Source: UBA8437 sp963694825 (GTDB lineage Bacteria; Planctomycetota; Planctomycetia; Planctomycetales; Planctomycetaceae). From it: a DNA stretch of 11,593 nucleotides. Made by a program: the position numbers and the translations under genes. The notes beneath the pieces are model-generated. The model did no database searches. It was not told the origin of the DNA and saw only the letters and a list, made by a program, of their open reading frames with translations. The DNA lies in contig CAVOEV010000150.1 of the NCBI GenBank assembly GCA_963694825.1, positions 1 through 11,593 of the forward strand, read 5' to 3'. Numbering within the stretch: the first letter of the stretch is position 1; each line of letters starts with the position of its first letter. This document shows, in pieces, positions 1-7,365 of the stretch.

Positions 1-1117
1 AGACCAGGCGGTTGGCTCGAGCCTCCAGATCCTGCACCACCGAACCGACTCGGACCGGAGCACCTAATGCCTCGAATTGAACGAAATGCAACACGCTGTT
101 AGCCTGCCGGACCCGGGCCGGGTTCTGGGCCGGGTTCTGTGCCGGGCCCGTGCCTTGCCCGGACGTCGAGGCATCGTGACGGCGAAACCGCAAGGACAGA
201 CGCTGGCAGTCCAGACTGTCCCACTGCCCCGAATCGGTCGGTCGCTGCACTCGGACCGTATCCACAAATGTCGCCAGCAAACTCACCGGGTCGACAACCA
301 TCGGCCCGTCACACGAGATCTTCCATGGCCGGGATCGGCCAGCCACTTTGGCCGAGACGTCCCGATTCTCCAGAGCCATCTCCAGTTCCACGTCCCTCAA
401 CAACCGCACCGACTCGATCGGACCCGCCGGCAATCCGACTCCGCGCGATACGGGCAACCAAGCCCCCGAGTCTTCTGGTCGACCGCCCACAGAATTACCC
501 AACTGCACTTCGACTCCATCAGCACGCCCAGTGTGCCCCGACCACGCCAGCCGGACCGGGTCGTTGCTGACGACCATCATCGCTTCGCGATCGAACAGGA
601 AATTCCCACCCCGAATCTTCAGGCCATCCGCTCCAGTCACCTCGACCGCACCGTCCAGCCGACAGCCAATCGCCAACCGCGGGTCCGGATCGTCCAGGTC
701 CACGGAATCGGGAAATCGAACCACGGCCGAATCGGCCAGGATCACCACCGGCTCGGCTTCGCCAGCCCGCGGACCTGTCGTGGAGGCATCCGTGACAGGG
801 ACATGAATGAGTGCAAACGGAGCAAACCGCACGACTCGGGCCTCATCGATCGCCTCCTGTCGCCCGGCAAAGAAATACGTCTGCCCCCATCGTCCCTGCC
901 AGCGAGCTGTCACCGCCCATTCCGGCAGGTGGCGACGTGCCCATTCGGCGTTGTCCCGAGGCGGACCGGACGGAAAGTCGTCCGATCCCGCAGCCAACGG
1001 CTCGGCCCGACGTGGTACAGCCAGCCGCGGTGACACCAAGCCGACGTAGACACCGAACAGACTGCTCAACAGCAACCCACTCAACAAGGTCCAAGCTAGC
1101 CGACCGGTCACACTCAC
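1..1117 (-). CDS. Membrane-anchored LptC/LptA-like protein, C-terminus beyond the window
   Basis: The reading frame is open for 372 codons from GTG 1117 to the left window edge, with no stop, so the 3' end is missing. A GGAGGC Shine-Dalgarno lies 9 bases before the GTG. Residues about 6-30 (RLAWTLLSGLLLSSLFGVYVG) form a single N-terminal membrane anchor. The rest is polar and rich in beta-type segments, for example around residues 160-205 where GADGLKIRGGNFLFD is followed by NDPVRLAWSGHTGRADGVEV. This alternating 'derived field / removed field' pattern resembles OstA/LptC/LptA-type LPS transport proteins. The gene lies 52 bases after kdsD, and in proteobacteria kdsD and lptC are also near neighbours (kdsD-kdsC-lptC-lptA), which supports the reading. 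No kdsC lies between them here. A Pro-Ala-Gln-Asn repeat occurs near residue 325-335. The LPS-transport role is inferred from fold pattern plus context; a generic planctomycete hypothetical protein is the alternative. Confidence 0.6.
   Translation of the reverse strand, partial: MSVTGRLAWTLLSGLLLSSLFGVYVGLVSPRLAVPRRAEPLAAGSDDFPSGPPRDNAEWARRHLPEWAVTARWQGRWGQTYFFAGRQEAIDEARVVRFAPFALIHVPVTDASTTGPRAGEAEPVVILADSAVVRFPDSVDLDDPDPRLAIGCRLDGAVEVTGADGLKIRGGNFLFDREAMMVVSNDPVRLAWSGHTGRADGVEVQLGNSVGGRPEDSGAWLPVSRGVGLPAGPIESVRLLRDVELEMALENRDVSAKVAGRSRPWKISCDGPMVVDPVSLLATFVDTVRVQRPTDSGQWDSLDCQRLSLRFRRHDASTSGQGTGPAQNPAQNPARVRQANSVLHFVQFEALGAPVRVGSVVQDLEARANRLV
115..138. repeat. Two perfect tandem copies of a 12-bp unit
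   Basis: The unit GGGCCGGGTTCT occurs twice head to tail (115-126 and 127-138) and is followed by a degenerate third copy (139-150). It lies inside the LptC-like gene and encodes a repeated Asn-Pro-Ala-Gln on the minus strand. The 12-bp period keeps the frame, so copy-number change would alter length without breaking the gene. Confidence 0.8.
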
Positions 1118-1169
1118 CGCCGCCTCGCCTCCGTTCTTGACTTCCCAACTGCTCCAACCACTCAGCCAC

Positions 1170-2195
1170 TCAGCCAGCAGCCGCATCCGACGGGACCATC
1201 CCGATCACGTCGGTGATGTCGATCAACCCGATCGGTTCACCATCCGGATCCACCACCGGCAATTCGCTGATCTTGTGTCGCGTCAGCAGTTCCAGGGCTT
1301 GACCCAGCGATTCGTCACGATCGACTCGCAACGGATCGGCCGTCATCACCTCGGAAATCGGCCGATCCAGTTGTCGGTCCTGATGCCGTTCGAGCAGTCG
1401 GGCCAGGTCGCTGTCGGTGAAGATGCCGACCAGCACACCGGCCCGATCCACCACCAGAACCGCGCCGGTCCGCCGACCCGGCCGCGCCGCCGTCGCCAGT
1501 ACCTCGCGGACACTCGATCGCCCGTCGACCACACGCAACTGATCCGCCGTTCTCATCACGTCGACAATCGAAGCCAGCTGTCGGCCAAGACTTCCGGCAG
1601 GATGGCAACGAGCGAACTCGGTCCGAGTGAACTGGCGGTCGCGACTGGCTACCAACGCCAACGCGTCCCCGACAGCCATCATCACCGTCGTACTTGTCGT
1701 CGGTGCCAACCCCTCACCGCCTGCCTCGCGATGCGAACCGGTCGCCACCACCACGTCGGCCGCTCGACCCAATGTGCTCGTCGCAATCGACGTGATTGCC
1801 ACGATCGGGATCCCACGCTCCGACAACAATGGCAACACCGCTATCACCTCGGCCGATTCCCCACTGTTGGACAACAACAACGCCACGTCCGTCTCGGCAA
1901 TGCAACCAATGTCCCCGTGCAATGCCTCGACCGGGTGCAGGAATCCGGCTCGAGTGCCCGTCGACGACAGCGTCGCGGCCAGCTTCCGACCGATCCGACC
2001 CGCTTTGCCAACTCCACACACGATCACCTGTCCCTTGCACTCGGCCAACAACAACACCGCGTCACTGAATCCCGACTCCAATCGCTCGGATGTCGCGTCC
2101 AATGCCACCGACGCCGCCCGCAGGATCTCGCGACCCGCACGGATCCGGTCGACTTCCGAGTACGGAATCGTCTTGCGTATGACTTCAGAACTCAT
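1170..2195 (-). CDS. kdsD: D-arabinose 5-phosphate isomerase (KdsD/KpsF/GutQ family)
   Basis: This 341-residue protein should interconvert D-ribulose 5-phosphate and D-arabinose 5-phosphate in the cytoplasm, the first committed step to Kdo of the LPS inner core. An SIS domain fills residues about 40-185. It contains the phosphosugar loop GVGKAGRIGRK (61-71), HPVEALHGD (87-95), SNSGES (109-114), EGLAPTTSTT (161-170) and CHPAGSLGR (197-205). The Lys of GxGK, the His of HGD, the HREA Glu (157) and the HPAG His are all kept. Two CBS repeats follow (about 211-268 and 281-337), as in E. coli KdsD (328 aa). The start ATG 2195 is preferred because the frame upstream of it is Arg-rich and unlike the family, and because a strong promoter (2249-2278) lies inside that extension. 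The Ser of the family GxGKSG motif is Ala here. GutQ or KpsF paralog status cannot be excluded, but LPS neighbours favour KdsD. Confidence 0.93.
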   Translation of the reverse strand: MSSEVIRKTIPYSEVDRIRAGREILRAASVALDATSERLESGFSDAVLLLAECKGQVIVCGVGKAGRIGRKLAATLSSTGTRAGFLHPVEALHGDIGCIAETDVALLLSNSGESAEVIAVLPLLSERGIPIVAITSIATSTLGRAADVVVATGSHREAGGEGLAPTTSTTVMMAVGDALALVASRDRQFTRTEFARCHPAGSLGRQLASIVDVMRTADQLRVVDGRSSVREVLATAARPGRRTGAVLVVDRAGVLVGIFTDSDLARLLERHQDRQLDRPISEVMTADPLRVDRDESLGQALELLTRHKISELPVVDPDGEPIGLIDITDVIGMVPSDAAAG

Positions 2196-2248
2196 CTCAA
2201 TCGCGCGAAATCCCGCCGCGCCCTCGCCACGAGCCAGAATGCGGCGGG

Positions 2249-2278
2249 AGTATAGTGCCGATCTGCGGAATGGGTCAA
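2249..2278 (-). promoter_or_regulatory. Sigma70-like promoter of kdsD
   Basis: On the minus strand there is a -35 TTGACC (2278-2273), an 18-base spacer and a -10 TATACT (2254-2249). Each box matches the consensus at 5 of 6 positions. Transcription would begin near 2242, giving a leader of about 45 bases before ATG 2195. This separates kdsD and the LptC-like gene from the lipoprotein gene upstream as at least an alternative transcript. Confidence 0.7.
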
Positions 2279-2340
2279 CGCGAGCAATCCGAAGCGACCG
2301 GGGCAACCGGAGCTTGGAGATTCTGCCGGGTGGCGGGCGA

Positions 2341-3270
2341 TCAGCGAATCGCTTTCTTCGCCTGGATCGCTTCAAACCGAGCAATCCACTTCGCAGGCTC
2401 CTCCTCGAACGCCGCCTTGCAGCCGCTGCAACACACCCAGTAGGTCTTGCCCTGGAAACTGACCGCAGTTGTACCCAGGCCCTGAGAAATCACGCAGGTC
2501 TTCTCGCCGTAATCGCTGTCACTCAACGCAAACGACGTCCCCTTCCGCTGACAACCAATCGTGTCCTGCAACCGGAATGCACCCGTGCCTCGCCTGCGAG
2601 ACAACTCGACCAGCATCCGGTTGTTCTCCTGCTGATTGAACACCAACTTCCAACCACCCGACGCCCCGTCCGCTGGCGTCTCGACCAACGACAGCTTGAA
2701 GGTCATCTGAGGATTGTCATCGGCATCGCCGGCGACCTGTCGAGGTACCTGCGAGAAGGTGCCACGCATTACCCGCTGCTGGCCCTCGCTGTTGGTCCCG
2801 CGGAATTCGAAGACCTGCTCGCGAGCCAACCAGGTCAAACGACCGTCGCGAAAATATGGACTCTCACCAGATGCCATCACCAGAGCCGGCCGAGTCGGAT
2901 CGGTCGTCAAGTCCCAGACAAAGCCCATCGGGACCAGCGACTGCTCCTTCCGAGTGATCCCGCGCCACTCGCCCAGCAGGATCTGCAACGGCTGCATGCG
3001 TTCCATCACCGCATCCAGTCCCAACTCGACAGCCGTAGCGGAACCCGAAGTCCCGCCAGCACCCAACCCCGAACCACTCAGCTGAACAGGTCCGCGACGC
3101 CGCTTCGGCAGAGGACTCGCAACCGAACCTCCGCTGTCACGGCCTACGGCTCCAACCGACGTCGCTGCACCAGCATCATCAACCGCCGGCGTGCCGTCAC
3201 CGCATCCCCCAATCGCCACCACCAGAGTGCACACGATCAGCAATAACCACCTCTGCCGATTCTTCAACAC
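2341..3270 (-). CDS. Secreted lipoprotein with C-terminal metal-binding-like cysteine motif
   Basis: This 309-residue protein starts at GTG 3270, with GGAGAG six bases upstream. Residues 1-23 are a lipoprotein signal (hydrophobic WLLLIVCTLVVAI, lipobox IGGC, lipidated Cys23). A low-complexity Gly/Ala/Ser linker runs to about residue 80. A central domain (about 90-225) begins QILLGEWRGITRKEQ and continues with beta-rich sequence that might be lipocalin-like. The last 85 residues carry Cys230, Cys249 and the cluster CCSGC (270-274), followed by KAAFEEEPAKW. The CxC...YWVCCSGCKAAF(x)nP pattern resembles YHS/TRASH-type heavy-metal motifs found in periplasmic proteins. Substrate and role are unknown. 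It lies between the TolC-like gene and kdsD, 116 bases after the former and 145 bases before the latter. A thioredoxin-like or assembly role is possible but not supported by a CxxC redox motif. Confidence 0.75.
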   Translation of the reverse strand: MLKNRQRWLLLIVCTLVVAIGGCGDGTPAVDDAGAATSVGAVGRDSGGSVASPLPKRRRGPVQLSGSGLGAGGTSGSATAVELGLDAVMERMQPLQILLGEWRGITRKEQSLVPMGFVWDLTTDPTRPALVMASGESPYFRDGRLTWLAREQVFEFRGTNSEGQQRVMRGTFSQVPRQVAGDADDNPQMTFKLSLVETPADGASGGWKLVFNQQENNRMLVELSRRRGTGAFRLQDTIGCQRKGTSFALSDSDYGEKTCVISQGLGTTAVSFQGKTYWVCCSGCKAAFEEEPAKWIARFEAIQAKKAIR

Positions 3271-3386
3271 AACAAACTCTCCGACTCGGGATCCAATACC
3301 ACATTCGCACCCCGATCATAACGCATCCCACACTGTGCTGGCTCCCCCCGAGACCACCAACCCATCCCCAACCCACGCCACCTCGA

Positions 3387-5705
3387 TCAGCGCAATTCCG
3401 AGACTTCCGCTTGCTTCGATTTCCAAATCGACTCGATCAACCGCTTCGTCCGTAACGAAGCATCCGCCTCGCGACTCTCCCTATCCCGAACACTCGGCTT
3501 CGCACTCCGCACCTTCTCGACCAACTCGCGATACGTCGCAGCCACCCGCGAATTCTTCAACCGAGGCTCCGCGAATGCCGCCTCGCCGTCGACCGACCCT
3601 CGCTGGCGCGAAACTTGCTCCTTGAGATTCTGGGTCCCCTGCCGAAAACGATCGGCCAGACCATGAAACGCCGCTGGCACAACCGACCGACTCGAGACAA
3701 CCTCAGACGACTCCTCAGATGACTCCTCAGATGACATCGGCTGATCATCGACCGGACCAGGCTCGGCAAACGGCAATGGCCTCGCCTCAAGCAACCCGTC
3801 GATCTCCAACCCGTGACTGCGCTGCCAGGCCCGACGCAAAGCATCGCGGTACGCTTCGGGCGTCCACTCGCTCTCGGCCAACTGCACATTGTTGATCGAC
3901 AGCAACCGACCGGTTCGGTAATGCAGGTTCGCCAACGACTGGTTGTAAGCCACCAGGCTGGTGTAGTACGCCACCTCGGCATCGCCTCGACTGACCTGAG
4001 CTCGCAGCAGATCGTCAAGTGTCTTGGTGCCCGCGTTGAAGACCTCGATCTCGAACTGCCGCACGCGCTCCTGGGCGGCGGCACGTCGGTTCAGGTTCGA
4101 ACGGGTGGCGGCGTCATGAGCAGCCAGTTGCTGTACCGCGTCGGCCAGCTCGTGGCTGATCTCGGATTCCTGTGCATCCAGCACCGCTCGAGCCTTCGAC
4201 ACCCGCAACTCGAGATTCCTGACCTGAGCGTTCGCCGAGCGCATTCCGATCGGAAGAGTGAACTCGAATCCGAGAGTCCAGCCGGTGTAATCCGCATGAG
4301 AAAGACCGCGATACCCACTCGAAAACGGAGAACTGCGGTCATTCGAGAACAAGTCGTCACCTAACGAGTTGACCTGGTAGCCGCCCACCATGTCCAGCCG
4401 AGGCCTCAGTAGACTGCGAGCCGCTTTCAACTGCAGCTGCAGACTCCGCAACGACCACCGCTGTCGCCTCAGTTCCACGCGAAGTGTCAGAGCACTCAAC
4501 AGGTTCGATTCCCAGTCGGGCTCGAATCGAGCGGTCACCGGTTCGTCGGATGGCCTGAGTACCGTGCCGTCGGTGACCGGTAGACCCAACAATCGCCTCA
4601 AAGCCGTCTCGGTGCGGTACAGATCCGACAACGCCGTCTCGGCTCCAGCCCGCGTCTGGTAATAGCGATCCCTGGCCAGGGGTTCGTCCGAGTTGGTGAA
4701 GCCCTGCTTGCCGCCGCCGTCGAGAATCACTCTCGTGTCCCGCCATGACTTCTGGGCACTGTTGCGCGACGTCACCGCCGCGTCCCACTTGCGATAGGCC
4801 AGGTACAGGTCCCAGTACAGGTCCTCGACATCCTTGACCAGGTTGATCGCCGACTGCTCGAACTGAGTCAACGTCAGGTCGTTGTTGATTCGAGCAATCA
4901 ACACGCCCTGGCTCACTCCGCTTAAACCTCGAAACTGCTGAGCGACCGGGCCGGCGATCCGAGTGAACTCGGTGCCCGAACCGGCCAACAGAGGCTGGCG
5001 GTACCTGAGATTCACGTTGCCGGTGTAAGTCGAATTGTACAGGTTGAAGCTGCTGGGAATGTTGCTGCCAAAGTACGACCAGTCGTGACCCACCGACAGG
5101 CTGGCCCCGTAGGCCAACTGCTTACTCAGGCTCGAAGTGAAATCGCCCATCTCGCCAACCAACGCCTGACCACTGCCGATACCGCCGGACATGAAGGAGT
5201 TGTTCTGAGGCGTCTCGTTGCGACGCCAGGTCATCGTTGTGGTGAACTCGGGGTCGAACGCAGCCAAAGCCGCCGTCACACCCCGGCCGCCAAACAATAC
5301 GCCCGTCTCCTGGATTGAAGGATCCCAGATCGACGCCACGCGGTCCGGTGACGACAGAATCGCATTGCCCGGCGACAGGAACCCGCCACGCGTGCGGATT
5401 ACCGAATTGTTCTCCAAGGCCAGCTTCAACGCGGCCGATAAACTCAGGTCGCGAATCACGTCGTCTGTCGGAGCGACGACCGTCCGAGGCGGACGCTGCC
5501 AGTTCTCACGCTGGACCGGGTGAGGATCCTCGCTCGGACTCGAAATGTGTAACTTGTGGTCGCGGTAATGCTCAAGATCCGCGTCACTCAACCACGTCAC
5601 ATCTCGACCCGGACCCGTGCAACCACCCGCCAACAACGACAAACAAACCACCAGACCGGCAGCCAGCCGCAGCGACATCGAGACAGAACAACAGAATGTC
5701 GGCAT
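3387..5705 (-). CDS. TolC-family outer membrane efflux lipoprotein with long C-terminal extension
   Basis: This 772-residue protein resembles outer-membrane efflux (OEP/TolC) channels, trimeric alpha-barrel ducts that pair with inner-membrane pumps and adaptor proteins. A signal with a lipobox-like LAGGC (Cys29) precedes a spacer. The first OEP repeat starts at SLSAALKLALENN (88-100) and is interrupted by a Gly/Ser/Asn-rich insertion (about 110-225). A second helical half runs from about 400 to 610, with typical periodic segments such as RVSKARAVLDAQESEISHEL and a conserved-looking FNAGTKTLDDLLRAQ. Residues 620-772 lie beyond the family's usual end and are highly charged, with a Ser-Glu repeat near 658-668. 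ATG 5678 (residue 10) is an equally plausible start, and neither start has a clear Shine-Dalgarno. No adaptor or pump gene is visible next to it, so the substrate cannot be assigned. Confidence 0.88.
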   Translation of the reverse strand: MPTFCCSVSMSLRLAAGLVVCLSLLAGGCTGPGRDVTWLSDADLEHYRDHKLHISSPSEDPHPVQRENWQRPPRTVVAPTDDVIRDLSLSAALKLALENNSVIRTRGGFLSPGNAILSSPDRVASIWDPSIQETGVLFGGRGVTAALAAFDPEFTTTMTWRRNETPQNNSFMSGGIGSGQALVGEMGDFTSSLSKQLAYGASLSVGHDWSYFGSNIPSSFNLYNSTYTGNVNLRYRQPLLAGSGTEFTRIAGPVAQQFRGLSGVSQGVLIARINNDLTLTQFEQSAINLVKDVEDLYWDLYLAYRKWDAAVTSRNSAQKSWRDTRVILDGGGKQGFTNSDEPLARDRYYQTRAGAETALSDLYRTETALRRLLGLPVTDGTVLRPSDEPVTARFEPDWESNLLSALTLRVELRRQRWSLRSLQLQLKAARSLLRPRLDMVGGYQVNSLGDDLFSNDRSSPFSSGYRGLSHADYTGWTLGFEFTLPIGMRSANAQVRNLELRVSKARAVLDAQESEISHELADAVQQLAAHDAATRSNLNRRAAAQERVRQFEIEVFNAGTKTLDDLLRAQVSRGDAEVAYYTSLVAYNQSLANLHYRTGRLLSINNVQLAESEWTPEAYRDALRRAWQRSHGLEIDGLLEARPLPFAEPGPVDDQPMSSEESSEESSEVVSSRSVVPAAFHGLADRFRQGTQNLKEQVSRQRGSVDGEAAFAEPRLKNSRVAATYRELVEKVRSAKPSVRDRESREADASLRTKRLIESIWKSKQAEVSELR
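3701..3736. repeat. Three tandem copies of a 12-bp unit in the TolC-like gene
   Basis: The units at 3701-3712, 3713-3724 and 3725-3736 differ by one or two bases (CCTCAGAYGACT type). On the minus strand they encode a repeated Ser-Ser-Glu-Glu in the C-terminal extension. The frame is preserved by the 12-bp period. Confidence 0.8.
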
Positions 5706-5732
5706 AAGAGAGCAAACGCAAATGGGGCGACG

Positions 5733-5756
5733 CGATAACCGTTACAAACGGTATCG
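5733..5756. promoter_or_regulatory. Imperfect inverted repeat upstream of the TolC-like gene
   Basis: CGATAACCGTT (5733-5743) and AACGGTATCG (5747-5756) pair over 10 bp around a 3-base centre, with one bulged A. The element is 28 bases before ATG 5705, where it could be an operator or a 5' leader hairpin of the TolC-like gene. It has no adjoining T-run, so a terminator for the upstream DUF962 gene is less likely. The rest of the 5706-5885 spacer holds a short GC hairpin (5825-5837) and C-runs, and no gene. Confidence 0.4.
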
Positions 5757-5873
5757 ACGGAATAACCCGCAAACCTTAACGCCAAAAACGCCAAACCCAA
5801 CTCGCCCCAGAGACTGACTCTCGGCCGCCGCAGGCGGATGGTGCCTGTCCCGAACCCCCCACGCGCAACCCAG

Positions 5874-5883
5874 CCCCCCCCCC
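5874..5883. repeat. Ten-base C homopolymer
   Basis: An uninterrupted run of ten C (G on the minus strand) lies two bases beyond the TGA stop of the DUF962 gene. Such tracts slip during replication, and assembly errors are also common here. Because it lies after the stop it cannot phase-vary that protein as annotated. Confidence 0.85.
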
Positions 5884-5885
5884 GA

Positions 5886-6203
5886 TCACGTCGTGCCAGA
5901 ACCCGGATCACGACCCGGTGCGAATTCGCGGTACGGACGTCCCAACCACTTCTTGATCACAACCACCTCGCCCGCGTCGTTGCCTTCGATCGCATGACCG
6001 ACAAACTGCAACACATAACCGCCAACAAAACTCGCCAACACCCACCACCACGGCTGGTCCCGAAGAGCCAACACAACGGGGACAACAAATGTCAAAGGCA
6101 CACCCGCAAGATGCAGCAGACGGTTCAGAGGATGAGTGTGCCGCTGGATGTAGTTGAGGAGAAATCGCACGAGTGCCGGCCCTGAGGTCGTCCAAAACGA
6201 CAT
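5886..6203 (-). CDS. Mpo1-like (DUF962) small membrane protein
   Basis: This 105-residue protein belongs to the YGL010w/Mpo1-like (DUF962) family, whose yeast member is an iron-dependent dioxygenase acting on 2-hydroxy fatty acids. The diagnostic motif RHTHPLNRLLHLAGVP (21-36) is present, as is a second conserved block, FVGHAIEGN (67-75), both with the family's histidines. Hydrophobic segments (about 31-47 and 51-69) suggest a polytopic membrane protein. ATG 6203 gives the expected N-terminus; the open frame further upstream has no family similarity and would overlap lpxK. The gene is divergent from lpxK with a 100-base spacer. Whether the bacterial protein has the yeast enzymatic activity is not known from sequence. 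A role in lipid or fatty-acid metabolism would fit the lpxK neighbour, but that is inference. Confidence 0.85.
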   Translation of the reverse strand: MSFWTTSGPALVRFLLNYIQRHTHPLNRLLHLAGVPLTFVVPVVLALRDQPWWWVLASFVGGYVLQFVGHAIEGNDAGEVVVIKKWLGRPYREFAPGRDPGSGTT

Positions 6204-6239
6204 TGTGACGGACGCGACCCCCCTTTTCCAGCCGTCACA
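6204..6239. promoter_or_regulatory. Perfect 8-bp inverted repeat between divergent DUF962 and lpxK genes
   Basis: TGTGACGG (6204-6211) and CCGTCACA (6232-6239) are exact inverse complements separated by 20 bases. In the DUF962 transcript the second arm directly abuts the ATG, and the loop would contain an AAAAGGGGGG stretch that may be its ribosome-binding site. The element could act as a shared operator for the divergent pair or as an RNA hairpin controlling DUF962 translation. I see no convincing -35/-10 pair for lpxK. Confidence 0.5.
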
Positions 6240-6303
6240 TTCACTCCCGACACGACACCATTCCCGCTGGCCGACCACGCCCGATTCTGGTATTCCCCTC
6301 ACC

Positions 6304-7365
6304 GTGGACGAAACCGACTTCCGTGCACTGGTCTCCGGAAAACGCCGTGGCCCGATTGCCACTGGGCTCAGAGCCCTGCTGTGGCTCGCCAAATGGCCCT
6401 ACCACGCCGCCATCTCGGCCAGAAACTTCGCCTACAACACCAATGCACTCGCAACACACCCTGCCAATGTTCCGGTCCTGAGCATCGGCAACCTGACCAC
6501 CGGTGGCACCGGCAAGACTCCACTGGTCGCCTGGCTGGCCAACCACCTGGCCGACTCCGGACATCAGGTCGGACTGCTTAGTCGTGGCTACCGACGGCCA
6601 AACAATGACACGAATCGCGAGACCGGTTCTGGCAACGACGAAAAACGACTGCTAGAAACACTCTGCCCCGGAACACCTCATGTCCAAGACCCCGACCGAG
6701 TGGCCGGTGCCCGACAGGCCGTCGCCCAACACGACTGCGATGTGCTGGTCCTCGACGACGGTTTCCAGCACCGACGCCTCAGACGAATCCTCGACATCGT
6801 CCTGATCGACGCCACCTGCCCGCTCGGATACGGACACCTGCTGCCGCGAGGACTGCTCCGAGAACCACTCGCGGCACTCCGACGTGCCTCGCTCGTCATC
6901 CTCACACGAATCGATCAAGTCCATCCCGATCGCCTCCAACAACTCAAAGACCGGTTGTCGACATGGATCGACGACAAACGAATTGCCGAAGTCACCTTCC
7001 AGCCCACCGGGCTGGTCAACAGCGATGGCGCCACACTCGGGTTGGATGCACTGAATGAATCGCGAGTGTTGACCTTCTGCGGGATCGGAAACCCCGAAGC
7101 CTTCCACGCCAGCCTCGATCCGGTCGACTTGCGGAACTTCCCCGATCATCACCACTACGGCAACGACGAACTGGACGAACTGGCCAGCTGGGCCGATCGA
7201 CACCAAGCCGAACTACTGCTGACCACCTGCAAGGACCTGGTAAAAATTCCTCGAACACAACTCGGACACACGCCACTCTGGGCACTGCAGATCGGTGTCC
7301 AATGGGTGTCCGGACGGGCCATGGTCGAGACCGCCGTCGCCGATGTCCTCGATGCCAACAACTAG
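6304..7365 (+). CDS. lpxK: Tetraacyldisaccharide 4'-kinase LpxK
   Basis: LpxK phosphorylates the 4' position of the lipid A disaccharide at the cytoplasmic face of the inner membrane, using ATP. With GTG 6304 as start the protein is 353 residues (E. coli 328). An N-terminal amphipathic/hydrophobic helix (about 18-36) follows the FRALVSGKRRG opening. The Walker A is GNLTTGGTGKTP (62-73). Next come LLSRGYRR (91-98), DDGFQHRRLRR (141-151), LLPRGLLREP (159-168), CGIGNPEAF (259-267), FPDHHHY (279-285) and TTCKDLVK (297-304). The last replaces the common Glu of TTEKD with Cys. The frame is open to 6154, but that extension overlaps DUF962 and does not resemble LpxK; GTG 6205 is the main alternative start. 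No clear Shine-Dalgarno is seen. The stop TAG shares CTAG with the convergent gene. Confidence 0.95.
   Translation: MDETDFRALVSGKRRGPIATGLRALLWLAKWPYHAAISARNFAYNTNALATHPANVPVLSIGNLTTGGTGKTPLVAWLANHLADSGHQVGLLSRGYRRPNNDTNRETGSGNDEKRLLETLCPGTPHVQDPDRVAGARQAVAQHDCDVLVLDDGFQHRRLRRILDIVLIDATCPLGYGHLLPRGLLREPLAALRRASLVILTRIDQVHPDRLQQLKDRLSTWIDDKRIAEVTFQPTGLVNSDGATLGLDALNESRVLTFCGIGNPEAFHASLDPVDLRNFPDHHHYGNDELDELASWADRHQAELLLTTCKDLVKIPRTQLGHTPLWALQIGVQWVSGRAMVETAVADVLDANN

Noticed and set aside
2196..2384. N-terminal extension of kdsD to TTG 2384.
   Set aside because: It is Arg-rich, overlaps the lipoprotein gene end, has no family similarity, and contains the promoter at 2249-2278.
77..3246. Long plus-strand open frames across 77-1033, 1137-2255 and 1627-3246.
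   Set aside because: They lie antisense to the LptC-like, kdsD and lipoprotein genes. Their products are Arg/Ser/Pro/His-rich with no recognisable domain, as expected for shadow frames in GC-rich DNA.
5825..5837. GC-rich hairpin CCGCC-GCA-GGCGG as a terminator for the DUF962 gene.
   Set aside because: The stem is only five base pairs and no T-run follows on either strand.
6154..6303. N-terminal extension of lpxK to 6154.
   Set aside because: It overlaps the divergent DUF962 start and does not resemble LpxK. The family N-terminus fits GTG 6304. GTG 6205 remains a minor alternative.
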